Assembly (NCBI GenBank): GCA_038231495.1 | Contig: JBBRLG010000222.1 | Location: 1 to 11,112 of the forward strand | DNA from: JBBRLG01 sp038231495 | Lineage (GTDB): Bacteria > Planctomycetota > Planctomycetia > Gemmatales > Gemmataceae | Length of the DNA: 11,112 nucleotides | Direction of reading: 5' to 3' | Part shown: positions 1 through 5,915 of the stretch, one piece after another | Position numbering within the stretch: position 1 is the first letter of the stretch | How the letters are laid out: each line of letters begins with the position of its first letter | Notes under the pieces: model-generated | Seen by the model: the letters and a program-made list of their open reading frames with translations, nothing else | The model's database searches: none | Told to the model about the DNA's origin: nothing | Position numbers and translations under genes: made by a program

Positions 1-28
1 CCCGGAAAGCAACCCGCGACGCGACGGC

Positions 29-45
29 CAACCCTGAAAGGGTTG
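29..45. repeat. Short hairpin repeat
   Basis: CAACCCT at 29-35 and AGGGTTG at 39-45 form a perfect 7-bp inverted repeat around a GAA loop. It lies in gene-free sequence left of the DUF1080 gene. It may belong to a dispersed short palindrome family or form part of a terminator for a gene outside the window, but no T-run follows on either strand. Apart from this hairpin, I see no gene in 1-150; around 82-110 it becomes AT-rich with no gene attached. Confidence 0.4.
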
Positions 46-151
46 CACAACACGCCATGGGTCGTCCTTTCAAAAGGGCCGGCATTCATACAACTTTTAT
101 ACTCAATTGTCGTAGCAGTGGTCGCGATACCGCCGCGCGGTGGCGCGAAAC

Positions 152-241
152 AAACCACGGAAGACACGGAAAACACGGAAAAAAGACAAAAAGCATAGGC
201 ATTGGCATTTCGGTCTTTTTTCCGTGTTTCTTCCGTGGTTT
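152..241 (-). terminator. Long imperfect inverted repeat, probable terminator of the DUF1080 operon
   Basis: The left arm is AAACCACGGAAG (152-163), seven extra bases (164-170), then AAACACGGAAAAAAGAC (171-187). The right arm (213-241) is the exact complement of both blocks without the seven extra bases. The result is a 29-bp stem with one 7-nt bulge and a loop of about 25 nt. It starts 15 bases past the stop of the leftward DUF1080 gene, where a terminator is expected. The arms also read as near-repeats of ACACGGAAA, so it could be a dispersed repeat that serves as a terminator. Confidence 0.6.
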
Positions 242-255
242 ACTTCTTCCCGCCG

Positions 256-999
256 TCAGTCCTTCAATTCCTTGATGTAGATGTTCTTGAACCACAGCTT
301 GGTGTTGTGTTGCTGTAGCTCGATCGGACCCTTCGCCGGCAGCGGTTTGCCCTTCTCCCAGTAGTTCGCTAGCGGCGCGTCGTCCACGACCTTTTCGCCG
401 TTGAGGAATACCGTCACGTTCTCGCCTTTCATGATAATGTGGAAGGTGTTCCACTCGCCGACTGGCTTGTCGGCGTTCTTGAGCGGCTGCTTGCCCTTGC
501 TGCCTTTCGGGTTGTTCCACAGGCCGCCGGAACCTTTACCCTTATCTTCCTTCAGGTTGTCGCCGAGCGTTTCCGAGTCCCAAATCTGCACTTGCGGCTG
601 GGCGCGGAGGTAGATGCCGCTGTCGCCCTTCGGCCCGATCTTCCAATCGACGTACAACTCGAAATTGCCGTAATCTTTGACCATCTGGAGGCTGGTGCCC
701 TTGTTGCCGTCGTAAACGATGACACCGTCCTCCACGGTCCAGTGTTTGAGATGCTCGTCGTTGGCCTTCTTTTGCACCTCCGCCTTTTCCTCGGGGCTGA
801 GCTTGACCCACTTGGCGTAGGCCTCGTCGCGCAGCGGCACGAGTGCTTGCCAGTTGGTCAAGTCCTTGCCGTTGAACAGGGCGGTAAACCCTTCCGGCGG
901 CGTGTTGTCCTTGGGGGCTTTCTTGTCCTCGGCCCCGGCGAGCAGGCCCGCCCCGCCCAGGACGGCGGCGAGGGCCACGATTGCCAGATGCTTTTTCAT
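256..999 (-). CDS. Secreted DUF1080 (3-keto-disaccharide hydrolase-like) protein
   Basis: This 247-residue protein belongs to the DUF1080/PF06439 family, a laminin-G/concanavalin-like beta-sandwich often annotated as 3-keto-disaccharide hydrolase and greatly expanded in planctomycetes. Residues 1-22 form a signal peptide: MKKH, then a hydrophobic run ending LLAGA. The family opening motif LFNGKDLTNW is at 41-50. The core KGDSGIYLRAQ is at 124-134, followed by QIWD at 138-141. The usual close, GPIELQQH through FKNIYIKEL, is at 224-246. The ATG at 999 has a good Shine-Dalgarno (AAGGAG, 9 bases upstream); longer in-frame openings run back through the neighbouring nagB gene and are rejected. It lies 35 bp downstream of the NagB-PIG-L gene on the same strand, so the two are probably co-transcribed. 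The fold call is firm; the substrate is inferred only, perhaps an oxidised glycoside in the periplasm. Confidence 0.9.
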   Translation of the reverse strand: MKKHLAIVALAAVLGGAGLLAGAEDKKAPKDNTPPEGFTALFNGKDLTNWQALVPLRDEAYAKWVKLSPEEKAEVQKKANDEHLKHWTVEDGVIVYDGNKGTSLQMVKDYGNFELYVDWKIGPKGDSGIYLRAQPQVQIWDSETLGDNLKEDKGKGSGGLWNNPKGSKGKQPLKNADKPVGEWNTFHIIMKGENVTVFLNGEKVVDDAPLANYWEKGKPLPAKGPIELQQHNTKLWFKNIYIKELKD

Positions 1000-1034
1000 T
1001 GCGATGCTCCTTGTGAGAGAGATTGAACCCGTCC

Positions 1035-2906
1035 TCAGGGCGCCTGGTCGCGCCACTGCACCAACCCTTCCAGTGCGTAAAACTCCGGCAGGCCCAGTTC
1101 GTCGTACACCTGGGCCGTGTGCCGATTGCGGTCCTCGGCCCGCTGCCAAAACTCGCGCGTGTCCGCGCCGCCGGGGAACATCGCGTGGTCCTTCTGCGAC
1201 TGGTGGCGGAAAATCGCCTGCTTCTTCTGCTCCAAATCTTCCGGCCCCAACGGCACCACACGGTCGATCTCGAACGGCTCCCATTCCTCCCAGGCGCCAC
1301 GGTACAGCCACACCTCGAAGTTCTGGCCGCGCTGGCGCACCGTCCGCACGGCGTCGTAGATCGCGTCGGCACAAACGCGGTGCGTGCCGTGCGGGTCGGA
1401 CAGTTCGCCCGCGACATAGATTTGGGCGGGCCGCAACCGTTCCAGCAGCGCGACGATGTCGGCAATGTCTTGCGGGTGGATCGGCGCCTTGGCAATGGTG
1501 CCGGTGCGGTAGAAGCGCAGGTCCATGAATTCCAATTGTTGGGGCGGGACGCCGCACGCCAGCGCCCCGGCCCGCGCCTCGGTCTCGCGGATCATCGTCT
1601 TGACCTTGAGCAACTCCTCCGAGTCCGGCTGGCCCGGTTTCTTCGAGCGCAAAAACTCCTGGACCCGCTCCTTTAATTGCTCCGAGTGGCCCTGGTCCTC
1701 GATGCCGAACAGGCGGTTGAACTCGGCGACGAAATCGGTGTAGCGCCAGGCGTCGTGGTCGAAGACGGCGATGTTGCCGCTCGTCATGTAGGCGACGTGG
1801 ACGCGGTGTTTTTGGTGGACCAGGCGGATGATGGTGCCGCCCAGGCTGATCACGTCGTCGTCGGGATGCGGGCTGAAGACCAGCACCGTCCGCGGTTCGA
1901 GGCCGACGGGCTGCGTGCAAATGGTGGCCATCAACTCGTCGAAGACGCGGCGACCCAGCACGCTTGCCGGGCCGTGTTCGCGCAGTAGTTCGTACAGCTC
2001 GTGTTCGCGGAAGTCGTCGTCGGACAGCTTCAACAGGGCCTTCTTGACGCGCAGGCTGAGCCAGATGATCGCCTTGCGGATCAGGGCCGGCGTCCAATCG
2101 ACGGGGCCGACGGTCCAGGGCCGCGCGATGGCCGACAGTTCCCCCGCCGCCGCCTGGTCGAGCAGGAACACGGCGTCGGGGTGTTGGCGCAGGAAGCTGG
2201 CGGTCACGCTGTCGGTGACGGGGCCTTCGACCGCCTTGTGGACGATTGGCGCCTTGTGTTCGCCGAACGCCAGCAGCACGATCTTACGAGCGTCGAGGAT
2301 GGTGCCGACGCCCATCGTCAGCGCCTGGTGCGGCACGTTTTCCTCGCCGTAAAAACTGCTGGCCGCGTCGCGCCGCGTCACCGGGTCGAGCGTGGCCATC
2401 CGGGTGCGGCTGTGGCGCGTCGAGCCGGGTTCGTTGAAGCCGATGTGGCCCGTGCGGCCGATGCCGAGTACCTGCAAATCGATGCCGCCCGCCCGGCGAA
2501 TCTTCTGCTCGTAGCGGGCGCAATAGTCCTCGGCATCTTCGGGGTTGATCGTGCCGTCGGGCACGTGGATGTTCGGCGGCGGGAGGTTGACGTGATCGAA
2601 GAAGGTCTCCTGCATCCAACGGCGGTAGCTCTGCGCGTCGTCCGGCTGCATGGGAAAGTATTCGTCCAGGTTGAACGTGATGACGCGCGAGAAGTCGAGG
2701 CCGGCTTCGCGGTGCAGGCGGATCAGCTCGCGGTACAGCCCGACGGGCGTGGAGCCGGTCGGCAACCCCAGCACGGTCGGCCGGCCGGCGGAGTTGTTCT
2801 GACGAATAAGGCTTTCGATCATCAGCGCGACGTGGCGGGCCGCCCCGACGTTGGTGGGGAAAACGAGCGTGGGGACCTCGGTGTGAGGCACGATATGGGT
2901 GGACAT
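1035..2906 (-). CDS. nagB: Glucosamine-6-phosphate deaminase-like NagB fused to a PIG-L/LmbE deacetylase domain
   Basis: This 623-residue two-domain protein matches the known long NagB-like family, in which a sugar-phosphate isomerase fold is joined to a LmbE/PIG-L zinc deacetylase. The NagB part (about 1-290) has the phosphate loop GSTPVGLY (51-58), FNLDEYF with D81 matching E. coli Asp72, and GRTGHIGFNEP (150-160) with H154 and E159 matching His143 and Glu148. Thr152 stands where E. coli has Asp141. The PIG-L part (about 338-620) has the zinc motif PHPDDD (346-351) and the second motif DPHGTH (504-509). Together they could deacetylate an N-acetyl sugar and deaminate glucosamine 6-phosphate to fructose 6-phosphate and ammonia in the cytoplasm. 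The ATG at 2906 is preferred: NagB similarity begins just after it and AAAGG lies upstream. A longer opening to 3173 would overlap the divergent thiamine gene. The coupled reaction is inferred. Confidence 0.9.
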   Translation of the reverse strand: MSTHIVPHTEVPTLVFPTNVGAARHVALMIESLIRQNNSAGRPTVLGLPTGSTPVGLYRELIRLHREAGLDFSRVITFNLDEYFPMQPDDAQSYRRWMQETFFDHVNLPPPNIHVPDGTINPEDAEDYCARYEQKIRRAGGIDLQVLGIGRTGHIGFNEPGSTRHSRTRMATLDPVTRRDAASSFYGEENVPHQALTMGVGTILDARKIVLLAFGEHKAPIVHKAVEGPVTDSVTASFLRQHPDAVFLLDQAAAGELSAIARPWTVGPVDWTPALIRKAIIWLSLRVKKALLKLSDDDFREHELYELLREHGPASVLGRRVFDELMATICTQPVGLEPRTVLVFSPHPDDDVISLGGTIIRLVHQKHRVHVAYMTSGNIAVFDHDAWRYTDFVAEFNRLFGIEDQGHSEQLKERVQEFLRSKKPGQPDSEELLKVKTMIRETEARAGALACGVPPQQLEFMDLRFYRTGTIAKAPIHPQDIADIVALLERLRPAQIYVAGELSDPHGTHRVCADAIYDAVRTVRQRGQNFEVWLYRGAWEEWEPFEIDRVVPLGPEDLEQKKQAIFRHQSQKDHAMFPGGADTREFWQRAEDRNRHTAQVYDELGLPEFYALEGLVQWRDQAP

Positions 2907-3138
2907 CGGTGGCCCTTTACCTGGACGCCGTAGCCGGGCCGGCGCTGCGGGGGGAAAGCCCGCGAGAGGGTCGAAGCCGTTCGTTCCTCTCGACCCGTGG
3001 CGTGAGGCGTATACGTTAGATAAGGTAGGCATTTGCCGCGAAATCGGCCAACGGACCATCATTCCTCGTTCCCAAGCGCGGAGCTTGTGAATAGATTGGG
3101 TAACGCCTTTGCGGCCTTCCCTCCAGCGAGATTGCACC
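2907..3138. promoter_or_regulatory. Divergent intergenic region between nagB and thiSG, with two overlapping hairpins
   Basis: This 232-bp spacer must hold the start signals for both the leftward nagB operon and rightward thiSG. CGAGAGG (2963-2969) pairs with CCTCTCG (2986-2992). GGGTCGA (2968-2974) pairs with TCGACCC (2990-2996). The two stems share bases, so only one can form at a time; they would lie in the nagB leader RNA. An AT-richer island near 3009-3035 is the likeliest promoter site, but no clear -35/-10 pair stands out on either strand. I see no TPP riboswitch core ahead of thiSG. Confidence 0.4.
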
Positions 3139-4176
3139 ATGATAACCCTCACCATCAACGGCGAAGCGCGCACGCTGCCGGCACCCCTGACGGTTGCCGA
3201 CCTGCTCCAACAGCTAGGCTACGACCGCCGCCGCGTCGCCGTCGAGGTGAACCGCGATGTGGTGCCGGCCCCGCGGCACGCCGAACAACTGCTCGCCGCC
3301 GACGACGCCGTTGAGATCGTCACCCTCGTCGGCGGCGGTGCCCCGGAAGCGCCCCCGGCGGACAAGCCGCTCGTCATCGGCAAGTTTCGCTTCACGAGCC
3401 GGCTCATCACCGGCACCGGCAAGTACGCCGGCTACGACCTGATGCGCGACTGCCTGGCGGCCAGCGGCTGCGAAGCGACCACGGTGGCCGTGCGCCGCGA
3501 ACGGCTCGTCGATAAGGAAGGGCGCAACATCCTCGACTACCTCGACCTGAAGCGCTACACGATCCTGCCGAACACGGCCGGCTGCTTCAGCGCCGAGGAC
3601 GCGGTGCGGCACGACCGCCTGGCCCGCGAACTCTTAACCAACCTGGGCAACCCCGGTGCCGACTGGGTGAAGCTCGAATGCCTGGGCGACCCGCGGACGC
3701 TGTTGCCCGACCCGGTGGACACGCTGCGGGCCACGGAGCAGCTGGTAAAGGAAGGTTTTCAGGTATTGGTTTATACGAGCGACGATCCGATTATGGCCCG
3801 GCGGCTCAAGGCGGCGGGGGCCGTGAGCGTGATGCCGGCGGGCAGCCCGATCGGCAGCGGCCAGGGCGTGCTGAACCCGAACAATATCCGCATCATCCTG
3901 GAGTATTTGAAGGACGGCGATCCGGATTATCCGGTGATCGTGGACGCCGGCGTCGGCGCGGCGAGCGACGTGGCGGCGGCGATGGAGTTGGGCTGCGACG
4001 GCGTCCTGCTGAACACGGCGATTGCCCACGCGCAAGACCCGCTGCGCATGGCGTGGGCGATGCGCTATGCGTGCGACGCGGGCCGGCTGTCCTTCCTGGC
4101 GGGGCGGATTCCGCGTAAACTGTATGCCCAGGCGTCCAGCCCGCTGGAAGGGCGCATCGCTTCGACGGGAACGTGA
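3139..4176 (+). CDS. thiG: ThiS-ThiG fusion: sulfur carrier and thiazole synthase
   Basis: This 345-residue protein joins two thiamine-pathway proteins that are usually separate. Residues 1-67 are the ubiquitin-fold sulfur carrier ThiS, ending in the GGG at 65-67. A short Ala/Pro linker leads into ThiG (about 76-340), which makes the thiazole phosphate from deoxyxylulose 5-phosphate, dehydroglycine and ThiS-borne sulfur. ThiG marks are LITGTGKY (89-96), DWVKLE with K178 as the expected Schiff-base lysine, MPAGSPIGSG (232-241), and DAGVGAASD through GVLLNTA (269-293). The chosen start is the ATG at 3139, where ThiS homology begins; an in-frame TTG at 3109 would add ten unconserved residues, and the ribosome site is weak either way. 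The internal GlyGly is odd because ThiS normally needs a free C-terminus. Fused forms are known (called bifunctional sulfur carrier/thiazole synthase). The next gene starts 23 bases past the stop. Confidence 0.93.
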   Translation: MITLTINGEARTLPAPLTVADLLQQLGYDRRRVAVEVNRDVVPAPRHAEQLLAADDAVEIVTLVGGGAPEAPPADKPLVIGKFRFTSRLITGTGKYAGYDLMRDCLAASGCEATTVAVRRERLVDKEGRNILDYLDLKRYTILPNTAGCFSAEDAVRHDRLARELLTNLGNPGADWVKLECLGDPRTLLPDPVDTLRATEQLVKEGFQVLVYTSDDPIMARRLKAAGAVSVMPAGSPIGSGQGVLNPNNIRIILEYLKDGDPDYPVIVDAGVGAASDVAAAMELGCDGVLLNTAIAHAQDPLRMAWAMRYACDAGRLSFLAGRIPRKLYAQASSPLEGRIASTGT

Positions 4177-4199
4177 TGACGGCAGCGAAAGAGGTTCCC

Positions 4200-4793
4200 A
4201 TGAATAGTGCGACGGTTCAGGCACCGGTGATTGCGCCCCTTTCGTCTGGGGACGATGACGAGTTGTATGAAATCATCGACGGCCAACGAATCGAACTACC
4301 TCCAATGAGCGTTCACGCGGCCTGGATCGCTTCCCAACTAACGAGTTACATAGGTCTGTACGTGCGCACGCAGAATTTGGGACGCGTTCTTTGCCAAGGA
4401 TTGTTTCACCTTCCACTTCTCGTGGACCGCAACCGGCGACCGGATGTTGCGTTCGTTTCTTACGCGGGTTGGGCGAAGAATCGCCCAATTCCGCCTCTCG
4501 ACGACGCCTGGAACGTCTTGCCGAATTTAGTCGTGGAAGTTGTTAGCCCGACAGATCGCGCGGAAGACCTTATGGAAAAAGTGGCCGAATACTTTGTTGC
4601 CGGCGTGACGGTGGTGTGGGTCATTTATCCGAAGTGTCAGCAGGTCCACGTCTACGAATCGTTGACCGACGTTCGCGGTCTGACTCGCGCCGACGACCTG
4701 GACGGCGGCACGGTGTTGCCCGGTTTCCGGTTGCCGCTTACCGAACTGTTCCTGGACGCCGCCGACAACGGCGTGACACTTGACGATGCTTGA
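4200..4793 (+). CDS. Uma2-family PD-(D/E)XK nuclease-like protein, copy 1
   Basis: This 197-residue protein belongs to the Uma2 (DUF820) family, a restriction-endonuclease-like fold expanded in cyanobacteria and planctomycetes. Its cellular role is poorly known. Visible core features are YEIIDGQR (23-30), RRPDVAF with P81-D82 as the metal-site aspartate, VVEVVSP with E113 as the acidic strand residue, and K127 before YFVAGV, with VW at 139-140. The ATG at 4200 has AAAGAGG about 7 bases upstream, an arrangement repeated in copy 2; an in-frame ATG at 4176 overlapping the thiSG stop would add eight residues. All expected acidic residues are present, so the active site looks intact. It may be read through from thiSG. 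Composition is visibly less GC-rich than thiSG, which fits later acquisition but was not computed. Confidence 0.85.
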   Translation: MNSATVQAPVIAPLSSGDDDELYEIIDGQRIELPPMSVHAAWIASQLTSYIGLYVRTQNLGRVLCQGLFHLPLLVDRNRRPDVAFVSYAGWAKNRPIPPLDDAWNVLPNLVVEVVSPTDRAEDLMEKVAEYFVAGVTVVWVIYPKCQQVHVYESLTDVRGLTRADDLDGGTVLPGFRLPLTELFLDAADNGVTLDDA

Positions 4794-4853
4794 AGCCAAG
4801 GCCCCAAGGTTTAGCCCCCCTGGAATGTGATCGCTACAGCGAAAGAGGTCTCC

Positions 4854-5438
4854 ATGAATAGTGCGACGCTGCAAGAACCGGTGGTTGCGCCGGTAGCTTC
4901 CCTTGACGATGACGAGTTGTATGAAATCATTGATGGCCAACGAATAGGACTACCTCCCATGGCATTTCACGCTGTTTTGTTGGCGTTCCGTTTGGCCCAA
5001 TACCTTGCCAACTTTGTCGATGCTAACGATCTCGGTATTGTCACGACCGAGGGACTTTTTCACCTGGCGTTGCCCGTCGATCGCAACCGCCGCCCCGATG
5101 CCGCCTTTGTTTCCTACCAGCGTTGGCCTAAAGACCGCGCCATCCCGGTTACTGATAACGGTCTGGATGTGGTGCCGGAATTGGTCGTCGAGGTGGTTAG
5201 TCCGACGGACCGGATCGAAGAGTTGCAGGAAAAGATCCACGAATACTTTCAAGCCGGCGTGAAACTCGTGTGGGTCGTCCATCCGGTGCTCGGTGTCGTA
5301 CACGTCTACGAATCACTCACGGCGATTCGCGGGCTGGCACCGACGGACGAGTTGGACGGCGGCACCGTTCTACCCGGTTTCAAGCTTCCTATCGCCACGT
5401 TGTTCCGGGCACCTATCAGTCGAGGACTAACTTCGTAA
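4854..5438 (+). CDS. Uma2-family PD-(D/E)XK nuclease-like protein, copy 2 (tandem paralogue)
   Basis: This 194-residue protein aligns with copy 1 without gaps. By hand I count about 116 identities in 190 positions, so it is a tandem duplicate. The core residues lie at identical places: P81-D82, E113 and K127. A glycine replaces the glutamate at residue 32 (IGLPP against IELPP). Divergence is greatest at residues 41-66, while VVEVVSPTDR and VYESLT are unchanged. The leader is also duplicated: GCGAAAGAGG, a few bases, then ATGAATAGTGCGAC precedes both genes, which supports the ATG at 4854. Only 60 bp separate it from copy 1, so one transcript is likely. The stop is six bases before the fossil TPR fragment. 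Confidence 0.85.
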   Translation: MNSATLQEPVVAPVASLDDDELYEIIDGQRIGLPPMAFHAVLLAFRLAQYLANFVDANDLGIVTTEGLFHLALPVDRNRRPDAAFVSYQRWPKDRAIPVTDNGLDVVPELVVEVVSPTDRIEELQEKIHEYFQAGVKLVWVVHPVLGVVHVYESLTAIRGLAPTDELDGGTVLPGFKLPIATLFRAPISRGLTS

Positions 5439-5444
5439 CCTACC

Positions 5445-5722
5445 GACAAAGGCCGCTCCTACTCCTCGGCCAACGTCCTCCTCATGGTCAGGGTGCTCCG
5501 GTCATGGTTCGCGGCTTACACCAATGGCTCCCCCGCGGCCGCCGGGCCTGGCTCGGTCTGGCGGGGCTATTCGTTCTGAGCTGCGCGGCCGCCGCGGTTG
5601 GCAAGCTGGTGCCGCCCTACTACCACGCCCGCGCCGCCGACCAAGCCTTGGAACGCTATGATTTTGAAGCCGCTCAAATACACCTCGACGCCTGTTTGCA
5701 CTCCTGGCCCGACAGCCCGCGC
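5445..5722 (+). pseudogene. Truncated, decayed copy of the TPR gene's promoter and 5' end
   Basis: From the ATG at 5504 the first 71 codons match the intact TPR gene at 7863, with about 51 of 71 residues the same by hand count. Shared runs include PPYYHARAADQAL, HLDACLHSWP and RRAWL. The likeness reaches upstream as well: CAACGTCCTCCTCATGGT mirrors the matching stretch before 7863. The candidate -10 TACAAT (7803-7808) corresponds here to GACAAA (5445-5450), at nearly the same distance from the ATG. After DS at codon 71 similarity stops, and the frame runs on through a terminator hairpin to a TAG at 5819-5821, giving 105 codons in all. Only the membrane anchor and the first TPR helix survive. 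A small functional membrane peptide cannot be excluded, but a degenerate copy is far more likely. Confidence 0.8.
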
Positions 5723-5730
5723 CGAGCATG

Positions 5731-5759
5731 GGAAAGGGGACGCACCACGTCCCCTTTCC
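5731..5759 (+). terminator. Perfect 12-bp stem terminator
   Basis: GGAAAGGGGACG (5731-5742) and its exact complement CGTCCCCTTTCC (5748-5759) enclose a CACCA loop and run into TTTATTCTTTCC. Stem, short loop and pyrimidine tail fit a factor-independent terminator for the Uma2 transcript. The fossil TPR reading frame passes through it, which supports calling that frame non-coding here. Confidence 0.75.
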
Positions 5760-5826
5760 TTTATTCTTTCCACCCTTTCTTTTCATTTCGTGAGGGGTTC
5801 CGAAGACGGACGGTTATCTAGTCTCA

Positions 5827-5880
5827 GGGAACGCGATTCACCCGCCCGACTTCGGGCCGGGCGAAGACCGAGGCGTTCCC
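5827..5880. repeat. Nested inverted repeat in the surface-protein leader
   Basis: GGGAACGC (5827-5834) pairs with GCGTTCCC (5873-5880). Between them a second GC-rich stem can form from CGCCCG and CGGGCCGGGCG around an ACTT loop. The element ends 25 bases before the surface-protein ribosome site, so it would sit in that gene's leader or just upstream. It could be a dispersed palindrome or an mRNA structure. Beyond this and the terminator, I see nothing else clear in 5760-5915. Confidence 0.45.
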
Positions 5881-5915
5881 GCCGTTACTTCTTTTCACCC
5901 CTTGCGGAGAAAGCC

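Noticed and set aside
98..103. TATACT as a promoter -10 box
   Set aside because: There is no -35 at a suitable distance and no gene downstream on that strand within the window.
256..2097. A 613-codon leftward reading frame
   Set aside because: Only its last 247 codons match a real family (DUF1080). The rest is an Arg/Pro-rich shadow of the nagB gene in another frame.
3009..3055. Leftward promoter TTGGCC-N18-TACCTT for nagB
   Set aside because: Spacing is tolerable but both boxes match poorly, so it is not distinguishable from chance.
3030..3138. TPP riboswitch ahead of thiSG
   Set aside because: I looked for the CTGAGA core and its partner ACC-type segment and did not find them in the 232-bp spacer.
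3109..3138. TTG start for thiSG giving ten extra residues
   Set aside because: The added residues are outside the ThiS fold, and the ATG at 3139 begins exactly at the first ThiS strand.
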